DNA from: Anaerolineae bacterium
GTDB taxonomy: Bacteria; Chloroflexota; Anaerolineae; Aggregatilineales; J027
Direction: 5' to 3'
Assembly: GCA_021463865.1 (NCBI GenBank)
Contig: JAJTXY010000033.1
Coordinates: forward strand, 1 to 47,002
DNA length: 47,002 nucleotides
Shown piece after piece: positions 1 through 8,413 of the stretch (position 1 is the stretch's first letter; the number at the start of each line of letters is the position of its first letter). Both the position numbers and the translations under genes were made by a program. Under the pieces are notes generated by a model. The model saw only the letters and a list, made by a program, of their open reading frames with translations. It had not been told where the DNA came from and ran no database searches.

Positions 1-720
1 CAATAAAATAAGTTCGGGTTGGGCGGCGACAATTTCATCAAGGCTGATACGGGGATAACGGGTATCGCGTCCGGCAGCACGGCTGTCACCATTGGGTAAT
101 GGTTCGATTTCGCCCAAATCGGCTTGGAGGGGAAATTGGCGCTCACGTTCGGCAAAAACATTTTGTAGACCAAAAATGCGTAGAACATCGTGCATATAGG
201 TATCTTGGTTAAAGGTCATCCAAGGATCACGCCAGATGGGGGCAAACGTGCGGATGGGTGGCCGATTGGACATTGCCAATTTCACTACATCCAGCGTTTT
301 TTCCATAATACGTACCCTCTCGGAATACGAGGCGTCGTCAAAGATGTCCATAAGTTCCCATAACACATTGATAGCGTCTTGCACGGTGCGCGGTTCGGTA
401 ATCCATAGCGAGATTCCGGCCTGCTGCAAGGCTTCCGCATCTTCCCGGCGGTTTTCTTCCTGATTTATCAACACAAGGTCGGGTCGAAGGGCTATGATTT
501 TAGCGAGGTCGGGATTTTTCGTACCCCCTACTTTTGGGATATTTTGTACGCGGTCGGAGGGGCGGGTGCAATAATCGGTGATACCAACCAGCCGATCTCC
601 CAAATTGAGATCAAAGAGCGAGAGGGTCAGACTGGGGACAAGCGAAACAACCCGCTGCGGCACAAAATCTACCGGGTTGGGCATTGACCATTCATAGGAT
701 TGACTGTCTTGATCGCTCAT
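1..720 (-). CDS. Helical-backbone metal/cobalamin receptor (BtuF-like), C-terminus cut by window edge
   Basis: The frame is open from an ATG at 718-720 down to base 1 (240 codons) and continues outside the window. After about 22 residues it reads RVVSLVPSLTLSLFDL, then LVGITDYC, IPKVGGTKNPDL, IIALRPDLVL and later DEIVAAQPELIL. This is the pattern of the BtuF/FepB-type substrate-binding fold, which binds cobalamin or iron chelates for ABC importers. The N-terminus (MSDQDSQSYEW...) is polar, with no signal peptide or lipobox, so the visible part looks cytoplasmic; soluble members of this family do occur. It lies 103 nt downstream of purA on the same strand. Ligand and partner transporter are not visible. 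Fold assignment is fairly sure, ligand unknown. Confidence 0.75.
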   Translation of the reverse strand, partial: MSDQDSQSYEWSMPNPVDFVPQRVVSLVPSLTLSLFDLNLGDRLVGITDYCTRPSDRVQNIPKVGGTKNPDLAKIIALRPDLVLINQEENRREDAEALQQAGISLWITEPRTVQDAINVLWELMDIFDDASYSERVRIMEKTLDVVKLAMSNRPPIRTFAPIWRDPWMTFNQDTYMHDVLRIFGLQNVFAERERQFPLQADLGEIEPLPNGDSRAAGRDTRYPRISLDEIVAAQPELILL

Positions 721-823
721 TACCCTCCCCTTTTATAGCGGTTTACAAGCTATTAGAAGCCACCTTGCTGAATTTAGCGTAAAAAGCGGGTCAGTCAACA
801 TAAGAACCGCTGGAGGCTATGGT

Positions 824-2113
824 TTATAACAATACCATCTGGTCACGTTCAGGGCCAACGCTAATCATGGTGACCGGGATACCCAGTAATTCGGCAATTC
901 GCTTGACATAACCACGCGCGTTAATGGGTAAATCTTCCCAGCGCCGTATATGCATTATATCCTTTGACCACCCCGGCAGGGTTTCATAGACAGGTGTGAC
1001 CAATTCCATGTCGAGCACGCTGGCGGGCAAATCTGTGATTCGACGATCCCCCATCTGGTAGGCGGTGGCGATTTTCAAAGTCTCAAAGCCGCTTAACACG
1101 TCCAATTTGGTAAGGACAAGTTCGGTCAAGCCGTTGACTTGGACGGCGTATCGCAGGGCAACGATGTCCAACCAGCCACAGCGACGGGGGCGGCCTGTCG
1201 TCGTGCCATATTCGTCCCACGGCTTATCCCCCGTTCCACGCAGGCGATCCCCTAACTCGTCATGCAGTTCAGTCGGCATTGGGCCAGCACCGACTCGCGT
1301 GCTAAAGGATTTGGCTGCACCCACCACGCGATTGACAACAGTTGGGCCAAAGCCTAAACCCGTTAATGCACCCGCAGCACCGGGGGATGAACTGGTTACA
1401 AAGGGATAGTGACCCAAATCTACATCGAGCAGTGTGCCCTGTGCCCCTTCACACAAAATGCGCTGGCCGTCTTGCAGAGCGCGGTGGAGATAGGCGACGG
1501 TGTTGGTGATAAAGGGCTGAATTTGGCGGGCATATTCGACGTATTCGGCGGCGATGGCCTGTGCATCGAGTGGGGTACCATGATAGATGGCCTCTAACAC
1601 TTGATTGGTGGCGGCCACTTGGCGATGAATCTGATCGGCAAAACCTTCGATGTCGAGCATGGCATGGGCTTGAATCCCCGAACGGCGCACTTTGTCGGTA
1701 TAGGCAGGGCCGATACCACGTCGCGTCGTACCAATAGAGTCTCCCGCAAGAGAATCTTCGCTTGCCCCATCGAGCGCGATATGGGCGGGGGTGATGATAT
1801 GGGCACGTTCGCTAATCAACAGGCGGTCTGGAGTGACATGAATGCCACGATCCGCCAAATATTTGAGTTCATCTAATAATTTTTTGGGGTTGATGACCAT
1901 GCCGTGACCCAAAATGCAGACCACGCCTTCGTTCAAAATGCCGGAGGGAATGAGATGTAATTTATAGAGGGTGTCGCCGAGGGTGACACTGTGTCCGGCA
2001 TTGTCGCCGCCTGCATAACGCGCCACAATATCGGAATCGCGGGCCAGCCAATCCACCACACGGCCCTTGCCCTCATCACCCCACTGCGCCCCCACCAAAA
2101 TCGTAACTGGCAT
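824..2113 (-). CDS. purA: Adenylosuccinate synthetase
   Basis: PurA joins IMP and aspartate using GTP to make adenylosuccinate, the first committed step to AMP. The 429-residue product has the usual family length. It shows the N-terminal GTP/catalytic loop GAQWGDEGKG (about residues 8-17, with catalytic Asp13), then NAGHSV, the IMP-binding run GTTRRGIGPAY, GAQGTLLDVD, STRVGAGPMPTE and GTTTGRPRRCGW. All are hallmark motifs and the frame is intact. The ATG lies 4 nt after the stop of the restriction endonuclease gene, so purA is probably co-transcribed with, or translationally dependent on, the genes upstream. That is unusual company for a purine gene. Confidence 0.97.
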   Translation of the reverse strand: MPVTILVGAQWGDEGKGRVVDWLARDSDIVARYAGGDNAGHSVTLGDTLYKLHLIPSGILNEGVVCILGHGMVINPKKLLDELKYLADRGIHVTPDRLLISERAHIITPAHIALDGASEDSLAGDSIGTTRRGIGPAYTDKVRRSGIQAHAMLDIEGFADQIHRQVAATNQVLEAIYHGTPLDAQAIAAEYVEYARQIQPFITNTVAYLHRALQDGQRILCEGAQGTLLDVDLGHYPFVTSSSPGAAGALTGLGFGPTVVNRVVGAAKSFSTRVGAGPMPTELHDELGDRLRGTGDKPWDEYGTTTGRPRRCGWLDIVALRYAVQVNGLTELVLTKLDVLSGFETLKIATAYQMGDRRITDLPASVLDMELVTPVYETLPGWSKDIMHIRRWEDLPINARGYVKRIAELLGIPVTMISVGPERDQMVLL

Positions 2114-2117
2114 TCAA

Positions 2118-2924
2118 CTATTCCTCTCCGTTATCTTCAATAATTTCGGATGCGACTTTTTCTTTAAAAAACCGTCGCCAAGTTCCAACTGACAATCCTA
2201 ACAAATCCTCATTCTCAAATGAATGTATATAATTGTCCATAATTCCCAAACGGGCAATCCGTCCGAAATTTTTACCTTTATCCTCAACCGCCTTATCGCT
2301 AATTTCATCACGGCTGGCAGGATAAAATGAGGCACGGCTAGGGGATTGGATTTCAGAATTTTTCGCGGCTTTTCTCAGATACCGCCACCAGTAATTGCGA
2401 TACTCTGCCATATAGTGTGCGGAGGTTACAAATGGCGTAAAGACGATAGGGTTCCCTGATAAAACACTGGATAAAGCCCAAGGGACAATCACCAGTAAAT
2501 CTTGGGTGGCACATACAGCAGGAGTCACTGTAAAGCGAAAACTCGGCTCGCCTTCTTTCGATAACAAGTACCATGATTTTAGCTCGATACCTAAGATGGC
2601 GCTGGCGCGAGAACGTGAAGTCGTTAACAATACATCAGGAAAAGTTTGAGGTTGGCGCACAAAACGATAATCCGCGTATTCCCCTGTTAAATCCCATTGA
2701 GGTTTTAAGCGATTGAGCGTTCGCACCACCTCTTGTTCAATCGTCAATCCTAGAACAGCCCCAAACGAGTAAAGTTCCGTTGCATTGACACCTGATACCG
2801 AAATAGTGCTTTGGAAATAAGCTGGTATCTCGGCAAGTAATTCAATAACCCGTCTCCATAGGTCGTAATGCTGCCAATTTTTGGAAGGTTCTTGTGGAAC
2901 AGGCAGCGATGGTTCACCTGCCAA
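2118..2924 (-). CDS. Putative type II restriction endonuclease, PD-(D/E)XK type
   Basis: No named family is recognised, but the 268-residue protein contains a clear PD-(D/E)XK nuclease core: FPDVLL (Pro96-Asp97), a spacer with basic residues, then ILGIELKSW (Glu114, Lys116). Its start overlaps the end of the adjacent DNA methyltransferase gene by 11 nt, the usual arrangement for a cognate restriction-modification pair. The long hydrophobic/aromatic C-terminal half (HYMAEYRNYWWRYL) may form the DNA-recognition part. The gene looks AT-richer than purA below it, which fits acquisition by transfer. Function as the partner endonuclease is inferred from motif plus position; the recognition site is unknown. 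Confidence 0.72.
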   Translation of the reverse strand: MAGEPSLPVPQEPSKNWQHYDLWRRVIELLAEIPAYFQSTISVSGVNATELYSFGAVLGLTIEQEVVRTLNRLKPQWDLTGEYADYRFVRQPQTFPDVLLTTSRSRASAILGIELKSWYLLSKEGEPSFRFTVTPAVCATQDLLVIVPWALSSVLSGNPIVFTPFVTSAHYMAEYRNYWWRYLRKAAKNSEIQSPSRASFYPASRDEISDKAVEDKGKNFGRIARLGIMDNYIHSFENEDLLGLSVGTWRRFFKEKVASEIIEDNGEE

Positions 2925-3927
2925 TCTGTACCCTCCCTATGGCGATCTCGTAAAATTCGCGTTGAATTTCAGCACTCACACAGCGGCGGCCTAATTTACG
3001 GGCGGCAACGGCGGCAGTGCATAGCCCACCGAAAGGTTCCCAAATTAGGTCTCCTTGATCGGAAGAGGCTTCAATCATCAATTCCATTAAGCGAAGCGGC
3101 TTTTGATTAAGATGGATACTCTTATCGCCTGATTTTAGACGCTCGTTACCATTTACCGGAGGTTCACGCCAGACATTGGTCACCCCGGGTTTGCACACGA
3201 ATTTTGAACGTAGCTTGGCCCATTCATCAGCATTGGCCGGGGAAAGGCCATTTAATGAAAAATAGGGGCGTCCCTCCGCTTTGCCATGCACATTCGCATA
3301 CTCAGCTAATTTGGCAAACAGGTCAGGAGGGGGAAAATACCACAAATGGTCAGCCGTTAGATATTTACGTGTGGCAGCATTTTTAATTCCACAGGCTTCG
3401 TTCGCTTTGGCAAAAGGAAGTCCGGTGCGTTTCCATTCTGAGCGTAGCCAATTTTGAAGGGTCATGCCATTGACACGGGCTTCTTTGACATATTGAACAC
3501 ACACCTCGGTCACGACAGGAAATTTGCGGAGGGTTTTGGTATTGGAATTGCCCGCGATATGCGAAATACCCTTATCCCATATATGGCAGTTAATATATCG
3601 CCAACCAAACTTCGCCAGCAGAGGATGGACCGTTGCCCAACCCAATTCGCTGTTCCAAAACCATAGGGTCGTTTGGGGAGTGGATTTTTCTGTCCACGCT
3701 TGGATATGAGGTTCATACCATGCTTGAAGGTTATCAGGAGTATTGGGGTCGCCATTAAATAGCCCCAATCCGTAAGCTCCATCTGAAATAATAGTGGTTG
3801 GGGTCTCCCATGTGGGATACAGGCTGATGGCGTCGGCGTGATAGATATGAACATCCCCATTTGGCAATGTCATCACTGGGGCACTTGGTTCAGATTCCCA
3901 GATAGGTATTTGTTTTTCTGCAAACAT
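2914..3927 (-). CDS. Site-specific DNA methyltransferase, N6-adenine/N4-cytosine family
   Basis: A 337-residue class-beta amino-methyltransferase. The catalytic motif IV comes first as ISDGAYGLG (residues 47-55), and the AdoMet-binding motif I comes late as WEPFGGLCTAAVAARKLG (about 296-313), preceded by the typical HLNQKPLRLMELM helix. Motif order and the NQKP box match the N6_N4_Mtase family, which protects host DNA from the paired endonuclease. The motif IV tetrad reads D-G-A-Y rather than the common DPPY or SPPY, so whether it makes m6A or m4C cannot be decided by eye. It overlaps the nuclease gene by 11 nt and starts 17 nt after the GGCT/S51 fusion gene. Confidence 0.88.
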   Translation of the reverse strand: MFAEKQIPIWESEPSAPVMTLPNGDVHIYHADAISLYPTWETPTTIISDGAYGLGLFNGDPNTPDNLQAWYEPHIQAWTEKSTPQTTLWFWNSELGWATVHPLLAKFGWRYINCHIWDKGISHIAGNSNTKTLRKFPVVTEVCVQYVKEARVNGMTLQNWLRSEWKRTGLPFAKANEACGIKNAATRKYLTADHLWYFPPPDLFAKLAEYANVHGKAEGRPYFSLNGLSPANADEWAKLRSKFVCKPGVTNVWREPPVNGNERLKSGDKSIHLNQKPLRLMELMIEASSDQGDLIWEPFGGLCTAAVAARKLGRRCVSAEIQREFYEIAIGRVQIGR

Positions 3928-3944
3928 CGGTCTATGTCCTTAAT

Positions 3945-5144
3945 CTATTCGCCACTGCGGGTCATGCCTTTGCCGAGGGAAACGACAATACGTTTGTTAC
4001 CCCAGACTTCAACCGCCCCTGTCGGCAAAAAAGCGACGGCAGACCCTTGTGTTAGCCCTAAACCGTAGGTATCGGGATATTCGGCGAGGAAACGGTGCAT
4101 CAATTCGGCCTGCTGCTCATCGTAATTAGGCAGGACGAGGGCTTGTTCCAACCAATTGAATCCGCGCTGGCTTTCCAGTCCATCCAAGATGGCATAGCCC
4201 ATCATGGCGGCACCCGCGCCGATGCCCAAAATGGTCGCGCCGCTGGCATAGGCTTGGCGAATCCCCGCCATTGCCGCCCCTGTCAGCGCCGAACGCAGGC
4301 TTTCAAGGTTGGGACCGTCACCTAAAATGATAATTCCGGCCTCACTCAACTGCTGCATGACAAATTCGGGGTCTTCGGCGGCAACATCCATCAAATAGCC
4401 CGTGCGACCACCGAGTTCACCGACCCATGCCAAAAAATTGTCGGCCTCTTCAACATCGCTGGCAGCCCAAATATAGGCGAGAGGGCCTTCTGAAAGTGTG
4501 CGGGCCAACACTTCGGATAGAATCTCGACGGCATCTGGCGTGCGGGCATCACCGCCACCTGCCAGCACCAGCCAACCTTCGCCTTCGCGCCACCGAAAAA
4601 TACTCGATTGAGGCATCCCGTTACTTCGTTCTTTCTCTTTTCGCTGTGCAACTTTTTCTGCTGCTTCTAACTTACCGGGGGGCAAAAATTTTTCAAGGCG
4701 TGTCCCTTTCATCTGGCGCAGCAAAAATAAGTCCCAATCGCCATCCGGGACTTCTTCAAGCGTGAGGCGCTTGACCATTTCATCATTGCCCATGTAGGCC
4801 CACGCCGAAATCGCAGCCCCAGCTTCTGTTTCTACAGTGATCAGTTCACGTCGAAATAAACAATCATCAGGATGATGAAGGTTGAAGCCCTCCATGCGAT
4901 CCAATTCACCCAACATGTCATAATAAAAACGGGGGTGGATAATCATTAATTCCCCGCGCACGATCTTGCTACCCGTCGTCATGACCGGGTATGACCGCAT
5001 CGAAAAGAGAGTCATGCCATGCGCGGAGGCAGACTGTTCATAAACCGTGCGCCCCCGTAAAAATACATAATTTTCTTGGCTGTGCCGGAGCGTGCCATAG
5101 AAAAAAAAAGGGTATTGCTCTGAATTATTGGCCGGGTATGACAT
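3945..5144 (-). CDS. Fusion of gamma-glutamylcyclotransferase-like and peptidase S51-like domains
   Basis: Two enzymes seem joined in one 399-residue chain. Residues 11-150 look like the GGCT/AIG2 fold: FFFYGTLRHS (YGTLR at 16-20) and GELDRMEGF with the expected catalytic Glu near residue 80. After a charged linker (about 155-178), residues 190-395 resemble the S51 family (cyanophycinase, dipeptidase E): LAGGGDAR, then GIGAGAAMMG at 307-316. In active S51 enzymes this elbow reads GxSAGA with the nucleophilic serine; here that position is Gly309, so this half is probably not a working serine hydrolase. The gene overlaps the M20 amidohydrolase by 20 nt, suggesting shared work on glutamyl peptides or other amides. 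Substrate unknown. Confidence 0.72.
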   Translation of the reverse strand: MSYPANNSEQYPFFFYGTLRHSQENYVFLRGRTVYEQSASAHGMTLFSMRSYPVMTTGSKIVRGELMIIHPRFYYDMLGELDRMEGFNLHHPDDCLFRRELITVETEAGAAISAWAYMGNDEMVKRLTLEEVPDGDWDLFLLRQMKGTRLEKFLPPGKLEAAEKVAQRKEKERSNGMPQSSIFRWREGEGWLVLAGGGDARTPDAVEILSEVLARTLSEGPLAYIWAASDVEEADNFLAWVGELGGRTGYLMDVAAEDPEFVMQQLSEAGIIILGDGPNLESLRSALTGAAMAGIRQAYASGATILGIGAGAAMMGYAILDGLESQRGFNWLEQALVLPNYDEQQAELMHRFLAEYPDTYGLGLTQGSAVAFLPTGAVEVWGNKRIVVSLGKGMTRSGE

Positions 5145-6306
5145 AATCCGCTACGGCTGCCGTTAACAAGGAAGCCCCAATGACGAGTGCTTCTTCATCT
5201 ACATCAAAACGGGGGTGATGGTGGGGATAATCTAATCCCCGATTGGCGTTGGCCGACCCCACAAAAAAATACACGCCGGGAGCACGCTCCAAGAAAAAGC
5301 CCATATCTTCAGCGCCCATTGTCCGCACATCGTCCACAATTTCAAGCGAGTTGTCAATTTGCCCAAACCCGTGCCGCAACTGTTCACCAATAGCAAGGTC
5401 GTTGACCAGAGGCGGGGTTTTCTCGAAGAATTCAAGGCGGGCCGTGCAACCCATCGCTTGGGCAATACCCGTCGCAAGGGCCTCGAACCGAGTCACGATG
5501 AGGTCACGGATTTCGTTTTTATAACTACGGATGGTGCCTCGGATTTCTACTTCGGATGGAATGACATTAAAGGCATCACCAGCGCGAATCATGGTACAGG
5601 ACAGCACCCCGGCATCCAATGGCGGCAGATTGCGGCTAACAACCGATTGGGCGGCGGTAATGATTTGGGCAGCGGCGAGGATGGGGTCATAGGTTTGATG
5701 GGGAGACGCACCATGACCGCCCCGCCCCTCAATCCACAAATGGAAACTATCCGAAGAGGCCATCGCAGGGCCACGAGTTACCGCGACGCGACCCACCGGC
5801 ATATCATTCCAAAGATGTAGACCGAGTGAGACATCGGGTTTTAGTCCTTCCATCACGCCGTCGTCAATCATGGCTTTGGCCCCGGCGGCAATTTCTTCGG
5901 CGGGCTGAAATACAAACTTGATTGCGCCGCTCATCTGGTCACGCCGACCCGCTAAAATCTTGGCAACACTCAAGGCAATGGCAGTATGCCCATCATGTCC
6001 GCAGGCGTGCATCCGGTTGGCGATCTGCGATTTATAGGGGACGTTATTTTCCTCTTGGATCGGCAGGGCGTCCATATCGGCGCGAACGAGTATGGTTGGG
6101 CCGTTGCCTGTGCCCTCCAATATCCCAACTACGCCCGTCTTGCCGACCCCATATTGGACTTCAAGGCCCAATTCGGTCAGGATTTCGGCCACTTTTTGAG
6201 AAGTGCGGACTTCCTCAAAGGCGACTTCGGGATGTTGGTGGAAATCGCGCCGCCATGCTACCAATTGTTCACGTAGAGCTTCAACTTCGTTCCGATACGA
6301 GCGCAA
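5125..6306 (-). CDS. M20-family amidohydrolase (N-acyl amino acid / peptide hydrolase)
   Basis: A 393-residue di-metal amidohydrolase of the M20D group (hippurate, N-acetyl-diaminopimelate, IAA-amino acid and similar hydrolases). Visible motifs are RADMDALPI (about 75-83), MHACGHDGH (99-107, with metal ligands His100, Cys102 and His104 region), QPAEE (134-138, the base and a ligand), and HHHPRFDVDEEAL near the end. It starts with TTG, chosen because a good Shine-Dalgarno, AGGAG, sits about 8 nt upstream. It lies 11 nt after the PIG-L gene and overlaps the next gene by 20 nt, so it belongs to a compact operon. The natural amide substrate cannot be told from sequence. Confidence 0.92.
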   Translation of the reverse strand: MRSYRNEVEALREQLVAWRRDFHQHPEVAFEEVRTSQKVAEILTELGLEVQYGVGKTGVVGILEGTGNGPTILVRADMDALPIQEENNVPYKSQIANRMHACGHDGHTAIALSVAKILAGRRDQMSGAIKFVFQPAEEIAAGAKAMIDDGVMEGLKPDVSLGLHLWNDMPVGRVAVTRGPAMASSDSFHLWIEGRGGHGASPHQTYDPILAAAQIITAAQSVVSRNLPPLDAGVLSCTMIRAGDAFNVIPSEVEIRGTIRSYKNEIRDLIVTRFEALATGIAQAMGCTARLEFFEKTPPLVNDLAIGEQLRHGFGQIDNSLEIVDDVRTMGAEDMGFFLERAPGVYFFVGSANANRGLDYPHHHPRFDVDEEALVIGASLLTAAVADYVIPGQ

Positions 6307-6317
6307 AAGATTCTCTC

Positions 6318-7046
6318 CTAATCCAACAACATTAGCCGGAAATATTCGGCATAACGCGGCATTTGGGGGTTTGAAAGCGACAGATCCAACTGTTTTTCCA
6401 GACGTGCTCTTAACCCTTCAAAATCTTTGATTTGGCTACGATGTTCCCGCAGGGCATTTAATTTTTGTCCTTGGAAATGCGTGGTCTCAATCCGTAAATT
6501 GGGTTCGGTGGGCAGAGCCAGATAGAGATAACGGGCGATATGGGGTTCTAGGCCCTCATCATAGAGCAGTTCGGGGAAATTGAGATGGTCACGGGCAGCA
6601 GGATAAACGGCGTTCATGACCTCGGTGGCAACAATCCAATGGTCGGGATGATTGAGACGACGATTGCCGCGCCAACGGGTCATGGGGTCGCTACTCAGCA
6701 CGGTATCCGGCTGTTTCATGCGAATCATGCGGACAATGGCCCGTCGCATACTCAAGGTGGGTTCGAGTTCCCCATCGGGCATCCGCTGGAAAATGACATT
6801 TTGAAAGCCTAACTGTGCAGCAGCGGCACGGGTTTCGGCCTCGCGGGTAGCAACCAATTGGGAAGGCGGCATCTGGCGATCCCCTGTGCCTTTATCGCCG
6901 CTGGTTAGCAAAAAGAGGGTGATCTGCGCCCCCTCGGATGCCCAACGTGCTAACGTCCCGCCGGAGAAAAATTCGGCATCATCCGGGTGAGCAAAAATCG
7001 CCAATACCTTTTGGGGAATCGGGTATTGGCTGGCAATGGTGGTCAT
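6318..7046 (-). CDS. PIG-L/LmbE-family N-deacetylase
   Basis: The 242-residue protein has both zinc/catalytic signatures of the PIG-L deacetylase family: FAHPDDAEF (His20, Asp22, Asp23) and NHPDH (132-136), joined by the usual TSGDKGTGD segment. Family members remove N-acetyl groups from sugar amides such as GlcNAc-inositol, mycothiol or bacillithiol precursors, teicoplanin and chitobiose. Its ATG overlaps the ricT stop in an ATGA, implying translational coupling, and it precedes the M20 amidohydrolase, so the cluster handles amide-bonded small molecules. The neighbours do not complete a bacillithiol pathway, so a role there is only a guess. Confidence 0.92.
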   Translation of the reverse strand: MTTIASQYPIPQKVLAIFAHPDDAEFFSGGTLARWASEGAQITLFLLTSGDKGTGDRQMPPSQLVATREAETRAAAAQLGFQNVIFQRMPDGELEPTLSMRRAIVRMIRMKQPDTVLSSDPMTRWRGNRRLNHPDHWIVATEVMNAVYPAARDHLNFPELLYDEGLEPHIARYLYLALPTEPNLRIETTHFQGQKLNALREHRSQIKDFEGLRARLEKQLDLSLSNPQMPRYAEYFRLMLLD

Positions 7047-8326
7047 GATGGGCTGTCCCCTTTGGGCGGTTGATTTGGATTACGATTTCCGCCGCGCCGA
7101 CGATGACGGTTGCGACTATGACCGGAGCGCTGCCCCTCATTGGATTGACCTTCGGCACGGGCTTGGGGACTGGGCTGACCCGCCGCCGCATTATTTGGTG
7201 TGGCACTTTGTTCGGGGCGGGGTTTGGCATGGCGGGGCCGACGTTCCCGATGATGGCGCGACTCACGAGCGGGGCGCGGTTCGGGCAAATGAACCGCCTC
7301 ACCGCCCATTTCATTGTCGTCTTCATCAGGCGGCAGGGGTTCACGGCGCGGCGAATGGGCCATTTCTAGGGCAGCGGCCAGATCGCCAGTAGCAGATTTG
7401 GGACGACGGGCACCACAATCGCAGCTACCACCTTCATTTTTGGTGCAGCCCTGTTCGGCTTTGGCTTTGAGGGCGCGAAACTCATCCAACGGGATGAGTT
7501 CTTCACGGGCGACAAAACGATCTAATTGATCTTCACTATCAAAGCGCACCGAGACGCCATCTCGCAGCGGGAAGACTTCCAAAACACGACCTTCACCAAA
7601 AGGTGTGCCGACCAGTTTGTTCTTCTTGGGGAGTTGTTTACGGGCTTCGACATATTGCTCGTATTCGTAAATCAAGCAGCAGCGCAGACGCCCACACATG
7701 CCGGTGATTTCGGTGGGGGTTAATGGGACGCCCTGTGCCTTTGCCATCTTGATTGAGATAGGGCTAAATTCGGTTAGGAAGGTGCTGCAACAGCGCGGCC
7801 CACCACAAGCGCCCTGCCCTCCCAAAATGCGGGCCACATCACGCGGGCCGATTTGTCGAAACTCGATAGTAGAGCGCAGACGTTTTTGGAGTTCCGAACG
7901 CAAACGGCCACCACTGAATGGGGCTTCGCTGGAATAGAGAATCCCGACATTGGTGCCATCAAAGCTGTATTCGGCGGCGACAAATTTGACTTCTTCAAAC
8001 CCACCGATTTGGGAAGCCAGTTCACGGCAATCAATCAGGGCAGAGACTTCTCTGGATTGTAACTGCTGCTTAATCAACAAATCTCGTGGGGTGGCAGGGC
8101 GCAAAATCGGCTTATAGGCGCGTTTGTTATCCTCGCGTTCGATAAATCCCATAATTTGGCCGATTTGTTGACCGCGCACGGTCTCGACGATGACATAATC
8201 GGCATCACGGACATCGGGAAAATCACCGTAATCAAAGTGATAGAGTTTGCCAAGTTTTTGAAAGCGCACCCCAACCACATGGGTTGAAGGGTGAGCAACG
8301 ACTATTTGCTCTGGTGCAGCCGACAT
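7043..8326 (-). CDS. ricT: RicT/YaaT-like PSP1-domain protein
   Basis: The PSP1/RicT family has iron-sulphur-binding members that, in Bacillus, form the Y-complex with RicA and RicF and influence RNase Y-dependent mRNA maturation. The first 290 residues are typical: YHFDYGDF, IDCRELA, EFRQIGPRDVARILGG, and two cysteine groups, GACGGPRCC (Cys174, 179, 180) and MCGRLRCCLIYE (Cys211, 216, 217). A third group, CxCG, follows near 300. The last 120 residues are Arg/Pro/Asn-rich and low complexity, a feature often seen in RNA-binding tails. No RicA or RicF is visible in this window. The gene starts an operon-like run with PIG-L and M20. Confidence 0.88.
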   Translation of the reverse strand: MSAAPEQIVVAHPSTHVVGVRFQKLGKLYHFDYGDFPDVRDADYVIVETVRGQQIGQIMGFIEREDNKRAYKPILRPATPRDLLIKQQLQSREVSALIDCRELASQIGGFEEVKFVAAEYSFDGTNVGILYSSEAPFSGGRLRSELQKRLRSTIEFRQIGPRDVARILGGQGACGGPRCCSTFLTEFSPISIKMAKAQGVPLTPTEITGMCGRLRCCLIYEYEQYVEARKQLPKKNKLVGTPFGEGRVLEVFPLRDGVSVRFDSEDQLDRFVAREELIPLDEFRALKAKAEQGCTKNEGGSCDCGARRPKSATGDLAAALEMAHSPRREPLPPDEDDNEMGGEAVHLPEPRPARESRHHRERRPRHAKPRPEQSATPNNAAAGQPSPQARAEGQSNEGQRSGHSRNRHRRRGGNRNPNQPPKGDSPS

Positions 8327-8413
8327 TGTATTAAACCTTTACATCCACTACAGAGTCATTTAACCAAATGATGCAACGCCTACTATGGTATCACAGGCGG
8401 CGCAATATTTCTC

